In this document: in pieces, positions 1-5,955 of the stretch | How the letters are laid out: each line of letters opens with the position of its first letter | Numbering within the stretch: position 1 is the stretch's first letter | Origin: Kineosporiaceae bacterium | GTDB taxonomy: Bacteria > Actinomycetota > Actinomycetes > Actinomycetales > Angustibacteraceae | Length of the DNA stretch: 11,822 bases | Assembly (NCBI GenBank): GCA_027345905.1 | Contig: DAIETC010000071.1 | Span: 1 to 11,822 of the forward strand | Direction of reading: 5' to 3' | Position numbers and translations under genes: made by a program | The notes under the pieces: generated by a model | Databases searched by the model: none | What the model saw: only the letters and a program-made list of their open reading frames with translations | Told to the model about the DNA's origin: nothing

Positions 1-2
1 GG

Positions 3-170
3 GCGCGCGACAGCAAACAGTTCGTCCACGCCCTGCAGGACTGCGCTGGCTCCCGCCAGGCGCTGTTACCACCGGACGCCGATCCCGCCCAGGTCATCCT
101 TGACCTCATCGCGGTCTCGAGTCCCGACTCACCGGCCGCCGCCCACCGTCGACAGCGCCGGACGGCGTGA
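3..170 (+). CDS. C-terminal end of an unidentified protein (5' truncated by window edge)
   Basis: The third forward frame is open from the first bases to a TGA and reads as the last 55 residues of a protein. It begins near ARDSKQFVHALQDC, contains a stretch LLPPDADPAQVILDLI that looks like ordinary amphipathic coding sequence, and ends in a basic tail HRRQRRTA. The other frames here are Ser/Arg/Pro-rich shadow-like sequence. I do not recognise the family. The methyltransferase remnant just downstream is in a different frame and does not look like a continuation of this protein. The start lies outside the window. Confidence that it is coding is modest because the piece is short. Confidence 0.35.
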   Translation, partial: ARDSKQFVHALQDCAGSRQALLPPDADPAQVILDLIAVSSPDSPAAAHRRQRRTA

Positions 171-180
171 GACCGGACGC

Positions 181-422
181 AACATCGAGGCACCTGTCGA
201 GGTGACGGGTCAGCAGGCCGGCGTCCCGGACCTGCTGCGCGACACCGAGAGCGTGGTGTCGGGCTACTTCTCCATGGCCTCCTCGGCGCCGCACCTGTTC
301 GGCGAACGAGCCGAAGACTTCGCCAACGGGGTACGCGAACTTCTCAGGTCACAGGCCGCCGACGGCATCTTCTGGACTGGCCCGGCGACACCGAAATCAT
401 CCTCGCCCACAAGCCCGCCTGA
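181..422 (+). pseudogene. Remnant of a class I SAM-dependent methyltransferase (C-terminal part, frameshifted)
   Basis: Frame 1 encodes a stretch with the typical C-terminal pattern of small class I methyltransferases: DTESVVSGYFSMASSAPHLFG, then a helix FANGVRELLRSQAADGIFW. After the TGG codon at 373-375 the frame becomes nonsense. One frame over it continues as DWPGDTEIILAHKPA followed by TGA at 420-422, which is exactly the expected ending (…FWDWPGDTEI…). The simplest reading is loss of one G where TGG-GAC should be, around 374-376. No SAM-binding Rossmann part (the GxGxG region) precedes it; upstream sequence belongs to another frame. So this is a 5'-deleted and frameshifted fragment rather than a working gene. 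A sequencing error could explain the frameshift but not the missing N-terminal two thirds. The upstream limit is approximate. Confidence 0.6.
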
Positions 423-426
423 GCCG

Positions 427-448
427 GCACTCTCCCGCGGGAGAGTGC
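427..448. terminator. Perfect 22-nt palindrome, probable bidirectional terminator
   Basis: The arms GCACTCTCC and GGAGAGTGC flank CGCG, giving a fully self-complementary 22-mer with a 9-bp stem and 4-nt loop. It starts 4 nt after the methyltransferase-remnant stop (plus strand) and lies 39 nt beyond the vapC stop (minus strand). It therefore sits between two convergent genes and could end transcription from both sides. There is no clear U-run on either strand, which is common for actinobacterial hairpin terminators. A protein-binding site is an alternative. Confidence 0.5.
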
Positions 449-487
449 TTGTGAACTATCGTCACGCTGCGCTACCGGTTCGGCCGC

Positions 488-943
488 CTACGGACACAAG
501 CCGACCACATGCACCCGCTCCGCGAACATCGCGAAGTCACCGACGTTGCTGGTGACGAGGGTATCAATACCGTGGACGAGCATGGTGGCTACCACGTTTG
601 CGTCGAGGACCTGCTTTCCGGTGCACTCCACCGCGTCGAGTAGCTCCAGCAGGCGGTCGCTGACCTTCTCGTCTTCGGCCAGCAGGTGTAGTCGCGTTCG
701 CAGCGCTCGAACGTTGGCGATAGCCGCCGAGCGCGCCATGCCGAGGCCGTTCTGGGCGGCGGGACGGGTTGCCACGGCTAGGTACTCACGCATGATCTGC
801 CCGCTGGTGTAGAGCACGCAGCCGGATCGCGGCCAAATGTTGAGGCAGGCAACTGCGCCCTCGTGCTCGTCTCGCCCCTCGTCGGTCGCAGCGAGGAGCA
901 CGTTGGTGTCGAGGACAGCGCGGTCAGCGACCGGCGTCGCCAT
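488..943 (-). CDS. vapC: VapC-like PIN-domain toxin ribonuclease
   Basis: This is a 151-residue PIN-domain protein. VapC toxins are Mg2+-dependent endoribonucleases that cut tRNA or rRNA and are held inactive by their cognate antitoxin. The acidic active-site set is visible: D12 in LDTN near the N-terminus, E53 in IMREYL, D114 in VLDAN and D136 in TSNVGDF. The length is typical for VapC. The ATG start at 943 is supported by a strong Shine-Dalgarno (GGAGGAG, complement at 948-954) 4 nt upstream. That SD lies inside the end of the antitoxin gene, whose stop overlaps the toxin start by 20 nt, so translation is probably coupled. The RNA target cannot be inferred from the sequence. Confidence 0.92.
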   Translation of the reverse strand: MATPVADRAVLDTNVLLAATDEGRDEHEGAVACLNIWPRSGCVLYTSGQIMREYLAVATRPAAQNGLGMARSAAIANVRALRTRLHLLAEDEKVSDRLLELLDAVECTGKQVLDANVVATMLVHGIDTLVTSNVGDFAMFAERVHVVGLCP

Positions 944-1160
944 AGATCTCCTCCCGGCGCCACGTGGAGGTAGCCGTCGTGCGCACCGTGGTCAACGGGA
1001 CCGGTTCGAGCGCCTCACGGGGCAGTGGCGCCGTTGCCGCCTCCTGCAGGATCTGTCGGATCTCCTGCTGCATTGAGTGGCCATGGCGCACGGCCCGCTC
1101 TCGCAGCGCGGTGACCACTGACTCCGGCACGTTTCGCACATGGACCGCTGGCACCCTCAT
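924..1160 (-). CDS. vapB: VapB/FitA-like ribbon-helix-helix antitoxin
   Basis: This 78-residue protein is encoded directly upstream of, and overlapping, the PIN toxin. Residues 5-40 match the FitA-type ribbon-helix-helix: VHVRNVPESVVTALRERA forms the beta strand and first helix, then HGHSMQQEIRQIL the second. This N-terminal part should dimerise and bind the operator. The C-terminal half (LEPVPLTTVRTTATSTWRREE) is the expected toxin-binding tail. A 16-bp perfect palindrome touches the start codon and is the likely operator. No Shine-Dalgarno precedes the ATG. The in-frame GTG at codon 3 (1154-1152) is a possible leaderless start, so the first two residues are uncertain. Confidence 0.88.
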   Translation of the reverse strand: MRVPAVHVRNVPESVVTALRERAVRHGHSMQQEIRQILQEAATAPLPREALEPVPLTTVRTTATSTWRREEIYGDAGR

Positions 1161-1176
1161 ATGCTAGCGCTAGCAT
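1161..1176. promoter_or_regulatory. 16-bp perfect palindrome, probable vapBC operator
   Basis: ATGCTAGCGCTAGCAT is fully self-complementary and immediately abuts the vapB ATG. Autoregulated vapBC operons usually bind the VapB RHH dimer to an inverted repeat overlapping the promoter or start, so this is the natural operator. On the minus strand its last hexamer, TAGCAT (1166-1161), fits the TANNNT -10 form and stands 6 nt before the in-frame GTG at codon 3. I found no good -35 at 17-18 bp. Confidence 0.6.
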
Positions 1177-1258
1177 GCGCCCTTTGACGCCCGCTGTGTC
1201 GTGGTGTTTCTGGGGAGCGACGTTAGCTGGCGTTCCCTGCCAGTCACGCACCAGCCAA

Positions 1259-1300
1259 GCGCTCAAGAGCGCCGGCCCCGCGTTATTCCGCGCGGGGCCG
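1259..1300. terminator. Two tandem hairpins between the TA operons, probable terminator
   Basis: The first hairpin, at 1259-1272, has arms GCGCTC and GAGCGC around AA (realistically 5 bp with a CAAG loop). The second follows with no gap: CGGCCCCGCG at 1273-1282 and CGCGGGGCCG at 1291-1300, a perfect 10-bp GC stem with loop TTATTCCG. They lie 19 nt or more beyond the antitoxin stop of the BrnTA-like operon and upstream of the vapB promoter on the same strand, where a terminator is expected. No U-run follows. Confidence 0.5.
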
Positions 1301-1318
1301 TCGCCACCGACCAGTAGG

Positions 1319-1603
1319 TCAGGTCGCGTGCAGATAGCGCCGCAGCGCCTCCCGAATGACCTCTGAGGTGGTCGTCCCGTCGTGCTTCGCGCGGCCGGCC
1401 AGTTGCTCGCTGAGTTCGGGGTCCAGACGGACCGACTCGACGCGGGCAGCTGCAGAACCGAGGGCCGGCCTGCCACGGCGACCTCGACGGGCGATCAGCT
1501 CGTCAACGTCGTAGCCGGCTTCGGCCTGCGCCGACAGTGCCGCGATCTCGGCATCCGTCACGACACGGCCGTTGGACGTCGTGGGCGTGGGTTCCTTCGT
1601 CAC
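1319..1603 (-). CDS. CopG/BrnA-like ribbon-helix-helix antitoxin
   Basis: This 94-residue protein is the partner of the upstream toxin gene. Residues 56-93 form a ribbon-helix-helix: ESVRLDPELSEQL, then GTTTSEVIREALRRYL, the standard CopG pattern for DNA-binding antitoxins. Residues 16-40 (TDAEIAALSAQAEAGYDVDELIARR) form a helix-rich N-terminal segment that may contact the toxin, followed by a basic RRGRRGRP linker. The frame stays open further upstream, but I chose GTG at 1603 because it overlaps the toxin stop as GTGA, the usual coupling, and because the sequence further upstream is the toxin gene read in the wrong frame. Toxin-first order matches brnTA rather than vapBC. Confidence 0.82.
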   Translation of the reverse strand: MTKEPTPTTSNGRVVTDAEIAALSAQAEAGYDVDELIARRGRRGRPALGSAAARVESVRLDPELSEQLAGRAKHDGTTTSEVIREALRRYLHAT

Positions 1604-1836
1604 TTCAACAACCTCCAGTACTTCGCGCGCATGCGCATCGCGTGGATCACTAGGACGCGGTCGTCGTCGGTGACCAACACGACAACCTCGAGCAGGTTCC
1701 CGGCGTTGTCGGGGCCGATGACGAGCCAACGATCAGGGTCTTCTCCTGCGTCCTCGACAGCGAGGGCGTTGTCGACGACATGGCGGATGTCCTCGTCAGC
1801 GACCCCGTGCTTGCGCGCCGCCGGCCGAACTTCCAC
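1600..1836 (-). CDS. Small BrnT-like toxin of a toxin-first TA operon
   Basis: This 78-residue protein (GTG start) is followed with a 4-nt overlap by an RHH antitoxin. It resembles the BrnT layout, an RNase with a RelE-like fold: an N-terminal RKHGV followed by DEDIRHVVDNAL, a central DPDRWLVIGPDNAGNLLEVVVLV beta region, and a C-terminal RVLVIHAMRMRAKYWRLL that corresponds to BrnT's arginine-rich terminal strand and helix. The similarity is by pattern only. The protein could belong to a related unnamed toxin family, and the catalytic residues of BrnT are not obviously all conserved. The start is set by an in-frame stop at 1849-1851 and a promoter whose -10 lies 6 nt upstream of the GTG. Confidence 0.75.
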   Translation of the reverse strand: MEVRPAARKHGVADEDIRHVVDNALAVEDAGEDPDRWLVIGPDNAGNLLEVVVLVTDDDRVLVIHAMRMRAKYWRLLK

Positions 1837-1872
1837 TAGTAAACCGTACTACGAAAAGAAGGTTCTTGTCAG
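1837..1872 (-). promoter_or_regulatory. Leaderless-type promoter of the BrnTA-like operon
   Basis: On the minus strand a -35 CTGACA (complement at 1867-1872, one mismatch to TTGACA) is separated by exactly 18 bp from a -10 TACGGT (complement at 1843-1848, TANNNT). Only 6 nt then remain before the GTG start, with no Shine-Dalgarno. This predicts a transcript beginning at or next to the start codon, a common arrangement in actinomycetes. TAGTA and TACTA arms around the -10 form a small inverted repeat that might be an operator. The stretch is strikingly AT-rich for this window. Confidence 0.6.
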
Positions 1873-2015
1873 CAGCCTCGAGAGGGTGCCGAGACCTTCC
1901 TCTGTCGACCGGCTGGCGGACTTCTTGTGACCATTGTGTGACCAGAAACTTGGTCGGCGGCCAATCGGGCTGGCCACCTCTTCCGACACGAATCGTCAAA
2001 CCGCAGGTCATTTTG

Positions 2016-2102
2016 CGGAGGGCGTGGGATTCGAACCCACGAGGAGCTTGCACCCCTAGCGGTTTTCAAGACCGCCGCACTCGGCCACTATGCGAGCCCT
2101 CC
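2016..2102 (-). tRNA. tRNA-Ser (anticodon UGA)
   Basis: The minus strand folds into a class II tRNA of 87 nt. The acceptor arm GGAGGGC pairs with GCCCTCC. The D-arm contains TGGCCGAGTGCG. The anticodon stem GGCGGT/ACCGC closes the loop CTTGAAA with anticodon TGA (complement 2066-2068). There is a long variable arm, and the T arm is GTGGG TTCGAAT CCCAC. The long variable arm and UGA anticodon give serine (UCA codons). The discriminator is G. CCA is not encoded: the genomic sequence after the acceptor stem is GCA, so the end is added after transcription. The 3' end faces the toxin-antitoxin strip. Confidence 0.97.
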
Positions 2103-2112
2103 AGGTGCTGCG

Positions 2113-2118
2113 AGCCTA
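2113..2118 (-). promoter_or_regulatory. Probable -10 box of the tRNA-Ser promoter
   Basis: TAGGCT on the minus strand fits the actinobacterial TANNNT -10 and ends 10 nt before the tRNA 5' end, so transcription would start about 3 nt before the mature RNA. No good -35 is visible at 16-18 bp. The gap to the ABC gene also holds a 10-bp palindrome GCGGTACCGC at 2141-2150. Confidence 0.4.
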
Positions 2119-2153
2119 GGCGAAACCCGTACCCGCCTGCGCGGTACCGCCCG

Positions 2154-5100
2154 TCAACCGGCGAGATGTGCCCAGTCGGACTGCAGCTGTGACCACGGGC
2201 CGCGGGCCGCAAGGGCGCCGTCCTGCAGCACCACCACTGTGTCCGCCTGCTGCAGCGCTGCCCGCTTGGACGTCGATCCCAGCACCGTGGCGCCCCGGCG
2301 ACGCAGCGCCGTCCAGAGCTCGACCTCGGTGCGGGCGTCCAGGGCGCTGGAGACGTCGTCGGCCAGGACCAGCTCGGCGTCGGCGGCCAGCGCCCGCGCC
2401 AGGGCCAGGCGCTGCACCTGGCCGCCGGACAACCGCACACCGCGATGCCCGACCAGAGCTTCCAGCCCCCCGGCCTCGCTGACGTCCGCGGACAGCCGCG
2501 CGTCGTCGACGGGCTGCTCCAGGCCCCGGCGGTGGTCCAACCGGACGTTGTCGGCGAACGTGCCGGACAGCACCCGGGGCACCTGGGCGACGTAGGCCAC
2601 CTGGCCGGGGCGAAGGAACACCTGTGGGTCGTCCACCTCGGTGCCGTTCCAACGCACGCTTCCGGTGTGGTCGACCAACCCCGCGAGCGCCGCGAGCAGG
2701 CTCGACTTGCCCGACCCCACCTGGCCCAGGAGCAGGACGAGCTCCCCGGCCCGAACGGTGAGGTCGACACCCACGACGCCCAGCGTCCCGTCGTCATGGA
2801 CGGCGCTCAGGTTCGAGATCTCCAGGCGCTCCAGAGGGGTCCGCGGGGAGCTTGGTGGGGCCGGCGCCAGCCCATGCACGAGGTCGACGCCCGGGGGTAG
2901 CTCCATCAGGTCGACGCCACCGGCCAGCCGGGCGGTGGCCACCTGCCAGGCGCGCACCCCCGGCGCCTCGGTGATCAGCGCGCCGGCCACCCGGCCGAAC
3001 CAGTCGAAGCCACTCACGGCCGTGGTGACGAGCAGGGCCGTCGCCAGTCCCCAACCGCCCTGCAGCAACACGAACCAGCCGGCCACCACACCGCACTGCA
3101 CCAGCACGGTGGGCACCCCGTCGAGCAAGGCCTGCACCCGGTGCTCACGGACGGCGGCCTCGACCCGGCCGCGGTCGACGTCGCGCAGGTGTCGGTGCAC
3201 GGCCGGGGTGGCCGCGGCCAGCTTGACCGTTCGGGCCGAGTCCAGCGCCGAGACCAGCGAGCGGCCGAACCGGGCGCGCGCGAGCGACGCGGCGGCCGCC
3301 GAGCGCCCGGCGACCGGTGAGCCCAGCGCGGAGGCGGTCGAGGAGACGACCATGACGGCCATGAGCACGCCGCCGGCGAGCAGGCTGCGTGCGGCGAGCC
3401 CGGTGACCAGCACGATCATGATCCCGTTGATGAAGTCCACCCAGCGGTCGGCGTAGCGGGCGAACCGGTCACTGTCCATCGCCCGCGCGACGACCTCGCC
3501 CGGCGGGGTGCGCGGTAGCCGGTGCTGCATCGTCTGACCACGCAGCACGGCCATCCGCACGCGCAACATCACGGCCACCCACCACTGCGGGTAGATCCGG
3601 GTGGCGACGGCCAGCAGCAGCGGCGCCGCCAGCAGGCTCGCCACCAACACGAGGCTGCCGGCCACGGGGTCCGCGCCTGTCTGGAGAGCTTGGACCAAGT
3701 GCCCCCACACGAAGCCGGTCACCGCCCCGAAAGCGCCTAGTAGCGAGGACAGCAGGAACAACACTGCGCCCCCGAGGCCCCAGGCCGGGTGGATCCGCAG
3801 CATTGACACCGTGCCGCGGGCCAGCCGGGGCCCGTCACCAACCGGTTGCTCCTCCCGACCCTGGGCTGCCCGGCGGGCCGTACCGACGCCCTCGCCTGCC
3901 CGCAGTGCCGCGCCCGGCACCGGCACCGCGTGCTCGCCGGCCGCACGCAGCAGCTCACGGAACGGCCCGGACGCCTCGGCGAGCACGGCGCGCGGTCCCT
4001 GCTGCACGACCCGTCCGGCGTCCAGCACGACCACCTGGTCGGCTCGTGCGGTGGTGGACAACCGGTGCGCGATGAGGATGCCCGTGCGCCCGGCCAGCAG
4101 TCGCTCGGACGCCCGGACGACGCGGGCCTCGGTGACCGGGTCCATCCGCGCGGTCGCCTCGTCCAGCACCACGACCTGGACGTCGCACACGAGCAGGCGG
4201 GCGAAGGCCACCAGCTGCTCCTCGCCCGCAGACAAGGTGGTGCCGCCGGGGCCTAGCACGGTGTCGAGACCGTTCGGTAGCCCGCCCACCCAGCCGTCCA
4301 GGCCAAGCTCGGCAACGGCGTCCACGATGCGGGCTCGGGGCACGTCCGCGAACAAGGTGATGTTCTGCGCCAACGTGGCCGCGAGCAGCTCGGTGCGCTG
4401 GGTCACCACCCCGACCGCCGCGCGCAGGTGCTGCAGGTCGAGCGAGCGGACGTCCGTGCCGCCGATCAGGACGCTGCCGGTCGGCGGTTCGACGGCCCGT
4501 GACAGCAGCGCGGCCAGGGTCGACTTGCCGGACCCGGTGCGCCCGACCAGCGCCAGTGTGCTGCCCGCCGGCACGTGCAGCTCGATGTCGCGCAGCGCGA
4601 AGGACCCCTGCGGGTAGGCGAACCGCAGCCCGCGCACGGACAGGTCCAGGGGGCCGGCGGGCACCGGCAGACCGCCCTCGGGCTCGGGCGCGGCACCCAG
4701 CATGCTGCGCAGCCGCGTCAAGGCGCCTAGACCCGCCTGCAGATCGGGCAGGTGCCGGCTGATCTGGTCGATCTGGCCGACGAACGCGGTCGTGACCAGG
4801 AACAGGGTCACGAGCGCCGCGGTGGACAGCCGCCCGTGCGCGACCAGCGCCACCCCGGCCACCGCCGTCCCGGCGAGCAGCGCGTGCAACAACAGCCCAG
4901 CTCTCCTGGCGATCTGGCTCTCCTTCTGGCAGCTGGCTGCGAACCGCGTGTGGACCGCAGCGGACAGCTCCGCGCAGCGCCGCAGCACAAAGGCCTGGCC
5001 GAGGCTGGAGCGCAGGTCGTCGCGCGCGGCCACGCCCTCCTCCATGGCGGCGGCATGGTCGGTCCAGGCGATCTCTTCGGCGACCTTGCGCCGGGCGACC

Positions 5101-5681
5101 TCCGCGGTCAGCGGCCGCACCACCAGGACCGTCGCGATCCCGGCACCGGGGAACAGCAGCCACGCCGGCCACCAGGTGAGTCCGGCCACCACCCACATCG
5201 GGCCGGCCCGCAGGACCGTGCGGACGACGTCCCACACCATCCGGCGCAACAGCGTGCCGATCTCGTGGGTGTCGTCGTCGACCCGGTCGAGGACCTCACC
5301 CACCGCCTGCTCGGACAGCACGCTGAGTGGCTGGTGCAGGGCGGCGGCGAGCAGGTCCGCGCGCAGCCGGCCCTCGGCCCGGTCGACCACGGTCGCCCAG
5401 ACCGCTCTGGCACCCGTGTCGAGCACCGCCGCCCCGACGACACACAGCGCCAAGAGCTCGACCAGGGCCGCGGTGGGACGCTCGGCGATCCGGCCCGCGA
5501 GGACCGTGCCAGCGGTCTGGCCCACCGCGGCGAACGCGGCCGCCACGAGTGCCCACGAGGTGAGCGGGCCACGCAGCCGCGACACGCCGATCCGGCGCGA
5601 ACCCTCATCCGGCGGCCCCGCCGCCGGTGGCCGCGCAGCGGTGGAGGCCCCGAGCGGCGGGGCAAGGTCTGCGGTGGCCAT
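2154..5681 (-). CDS. Fused full-length ABC exporter (TMD-NBD-TMD-NBD)
   Basis: One 1175-residue polypeptide carries two half-transporters: membrane domain 1 about 40-315, ATPase 1 about 345-580, a Pro/Gly/Arg-rich linker about 583-622, membrane domain 2 about 628-915, and ATPase 2 about 950-1170. ATPase 1 has Walker A GRTGSGKST (380-388), Walker B D507 with catalytic E508, and H539 in the H-loop, but a weakened signature LSAGE (483-487). ATPase 2 has Walker A GQVGSGKSS (986-994) and a perfect LSGGQ (1084-1088), but D1109 replaces the catalytic Glu (LADDVSSALD) and S1138 replaces the H-loop His. So one composite ATP site looks canonical and the other degenerate. It is an exporter by fold (no binding protein); the substrate is unknown and I see no CydDC-specific features. 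ATG at 5681 is chosen; GTG at 5714 would add 11 residues. Confidence 0.9.
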   Translation of the reverse strand: MATADLAPPLGASTAARPPAAGPPDEGSRRIGVSRLRGPLTSWALVAAAFAAVGQTAGTVLAGRIAERPTAALVELLALCVVGAAVLDTGARAVWATVVDRAEGRLRADLLAAALHQPLSVLSEQAVGEVLDRVDDDTHEIGTLLRRMVWDVVRTVLRAGPMWVVAGLTWWPAWLLFPGAGIATVLVVRPLTAEVARRKVAEEIAWTDHAAAMEEGVAARDDLRSSLGQAFVLRRCAELSAAVHTRFAASCQKESQIARRAGLLLHALLAGTAVAGVALVAHGRLSTAALVTLFLVTTAFVGQIDQISRHLPDLQAGLGALTRLRSMLGAAPEPEGGLPVPAGPLDLSVRGLRFAYPQGSFALRDIELHVPAGSTLALVGRTGSGKSTLAALLSRAVEPPTGSVLIGGTDVRSLDLQHLRAAVGVVTQRTELLAATLAQNITLFADVPRARIVDAVAELGLDGWVGGLPNGLDTVLGPGGTTLSAGEEQLVAFARLLVCDVQVVVLDEATARMDPVTEARVVRASERLLAGRTGILIAHRLSTTARADQVVVLDAGRVVQQGPRAVLAEASGPFRELLRAAGEHAVPVPGAALRAGEGVGTARRAAQGREEQPVGDGPRLARGTVSMLRIHPAWGLGGAVLFLLSSLLGAFGAVTGFVWGHLVQALQTGADPVAGSLVLVASLLAAPLLLAVATRIYPQWWVAVMLRVRMAVLRGQTMQHRLPRTPPGEVVARAMDSDRFARYADRWVDFINGIMIVLVTGLAARSLLAGGVLMAVMVVSSTASALGSPVAGRSAAAASLARARFGRSLVSALDSARTVKLAAATPAVHRHLRDVDRGRVEAAVREHRVQALLDGVPTVLVQCGVVAGWFVLLQGGWGLATALLVTTAVSGFDWFGRVAGALITEAPGVRAWQVATARLAGGVDLMELPPGVDLVHGLAPAPPSSPRTPLERLEISNLSAVHDDGTLGVVGVDLTVRAGELVLLLGQVGSGKSSLLAALAGLVDHTGSVRWNGTEVDDPQVFLRPGQVAYVAQVPRVLSGTFADNVRLDHRRGLEQPVDDARLSADVSEAGGLEALVGHRGVRLSGGQVQRLALARALAADAELVLADDVSSALDARTEVELWTALRRRGATVLGSTSKRAALQQADTVVVLQDGALAARGPWSQLQSDWAHLAG

Positions 5682-5750
5682 GATGTTTGCGACGCTACCC
5701 GCCGCCGCCGACACCGTCCCCTGGTTTTCCCGCGCCAGGCACGGCGGGGC

Positions 5751-5945
5751 CTACGCCTTCTCGGCCACCAGGGCGAGCGTCGGACATTGCGCGACGGCCC
5801 GGCGCGCGTGGACCTGCAGGTGTGGCGGGATCGGCTCGTCGTCCACGATCGGATACCCCCACTCGTCCAGCTGGATCCACTCGGGGAACAGCTCCGCGCA
5901 CAGGCCGTGTGCCGCGCAGGCGATCGGGTTCACTCGAAGGCGCAC
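5751..5945 (-). CDS. Small single-cluster ferredoxin (probable [3Fe-4S])
   Basis: This 64-residue soluble electron carrier is the last gene of the redox operon. The ligand pattern is C10-x2-H13-G-x-C16 … C54-P: three cysteines with His where a [4Fe-4S] protein would have the second Cys of CxxCxxC. That is typical of the small [3Fe-4S] ferredoxins of actinomycetes. The acidic middle (WIQLDEWGYPIVDDEPIP) is also family-like. The frame is open far upstream, but GTG at 5945 is clearly the start. A GGAGGT Shine-Dalgarno (complement at 5950-5955) sits 4 nt before it and runs into the stop codon of the NuoF-like gene, which ends 2 nt upstream. This suggests coupled synthesis and that it exchanges electrons with that protein. 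Cytochrome P450 partnering is possible, but no P450 is in the window. Confidence 0.9.
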   Translation of the reverse strand: MRLRVNPIACAAHGLCAELFPEWIQLDEWGYPIVDDEPIPPHLQVHARRAVAQCPTLALVAEKA

Positions 5946-5955
5946 CGCTACCTCC
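5946..5955 (-). promoter_or_regulatory. Shine-Dalgarno that fixes the ferredoxin start
   Basis: GGAGGT followed by AGCG and then GTG. The SD is made from the last codons and the TAG stop of the NuoF-like gene (complement of SD 5950-5955). It selects GTG at 5945 over the many upstream in-frame starts. Confidence 0.7.

Noticed and set aside
1184..1189. TTGACG on the plus strand as a -35 box
   Set aside because: No TANNNT hexamer follows at 16-19 bp and no plus-strand gene lies downstream.
1604..1729. N-terminal extension of the RHH antitoxin to 136 residues
   Set aside because: The added part is Arg/His-rich and overlaps the toxin gene out of frame. The GTGA junction is the better start.
1959..1975. 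Hairpin GGCCA…TGGCC as tRNA-Ser terminator
   Set aside because: A 5-bp stem about 40 nt past the tRNA without a U-run is expected by chance here.
2154..5681. Identification of the fused ABC protein as CydDC (thiol/heme exporter)
   Set aside because: Fused CydDC proteins have a similar length, but I see no CydDC-specific sequence, and no cytochrome bd genes are adjacent.
5715..5750. Terminator between the ferredoxin and ABC exporter genes
   Set aside because: Only a 5-bp CCTGG/CCAGG pair around a 10-nt loop is visible, too weak to call in this base composition.
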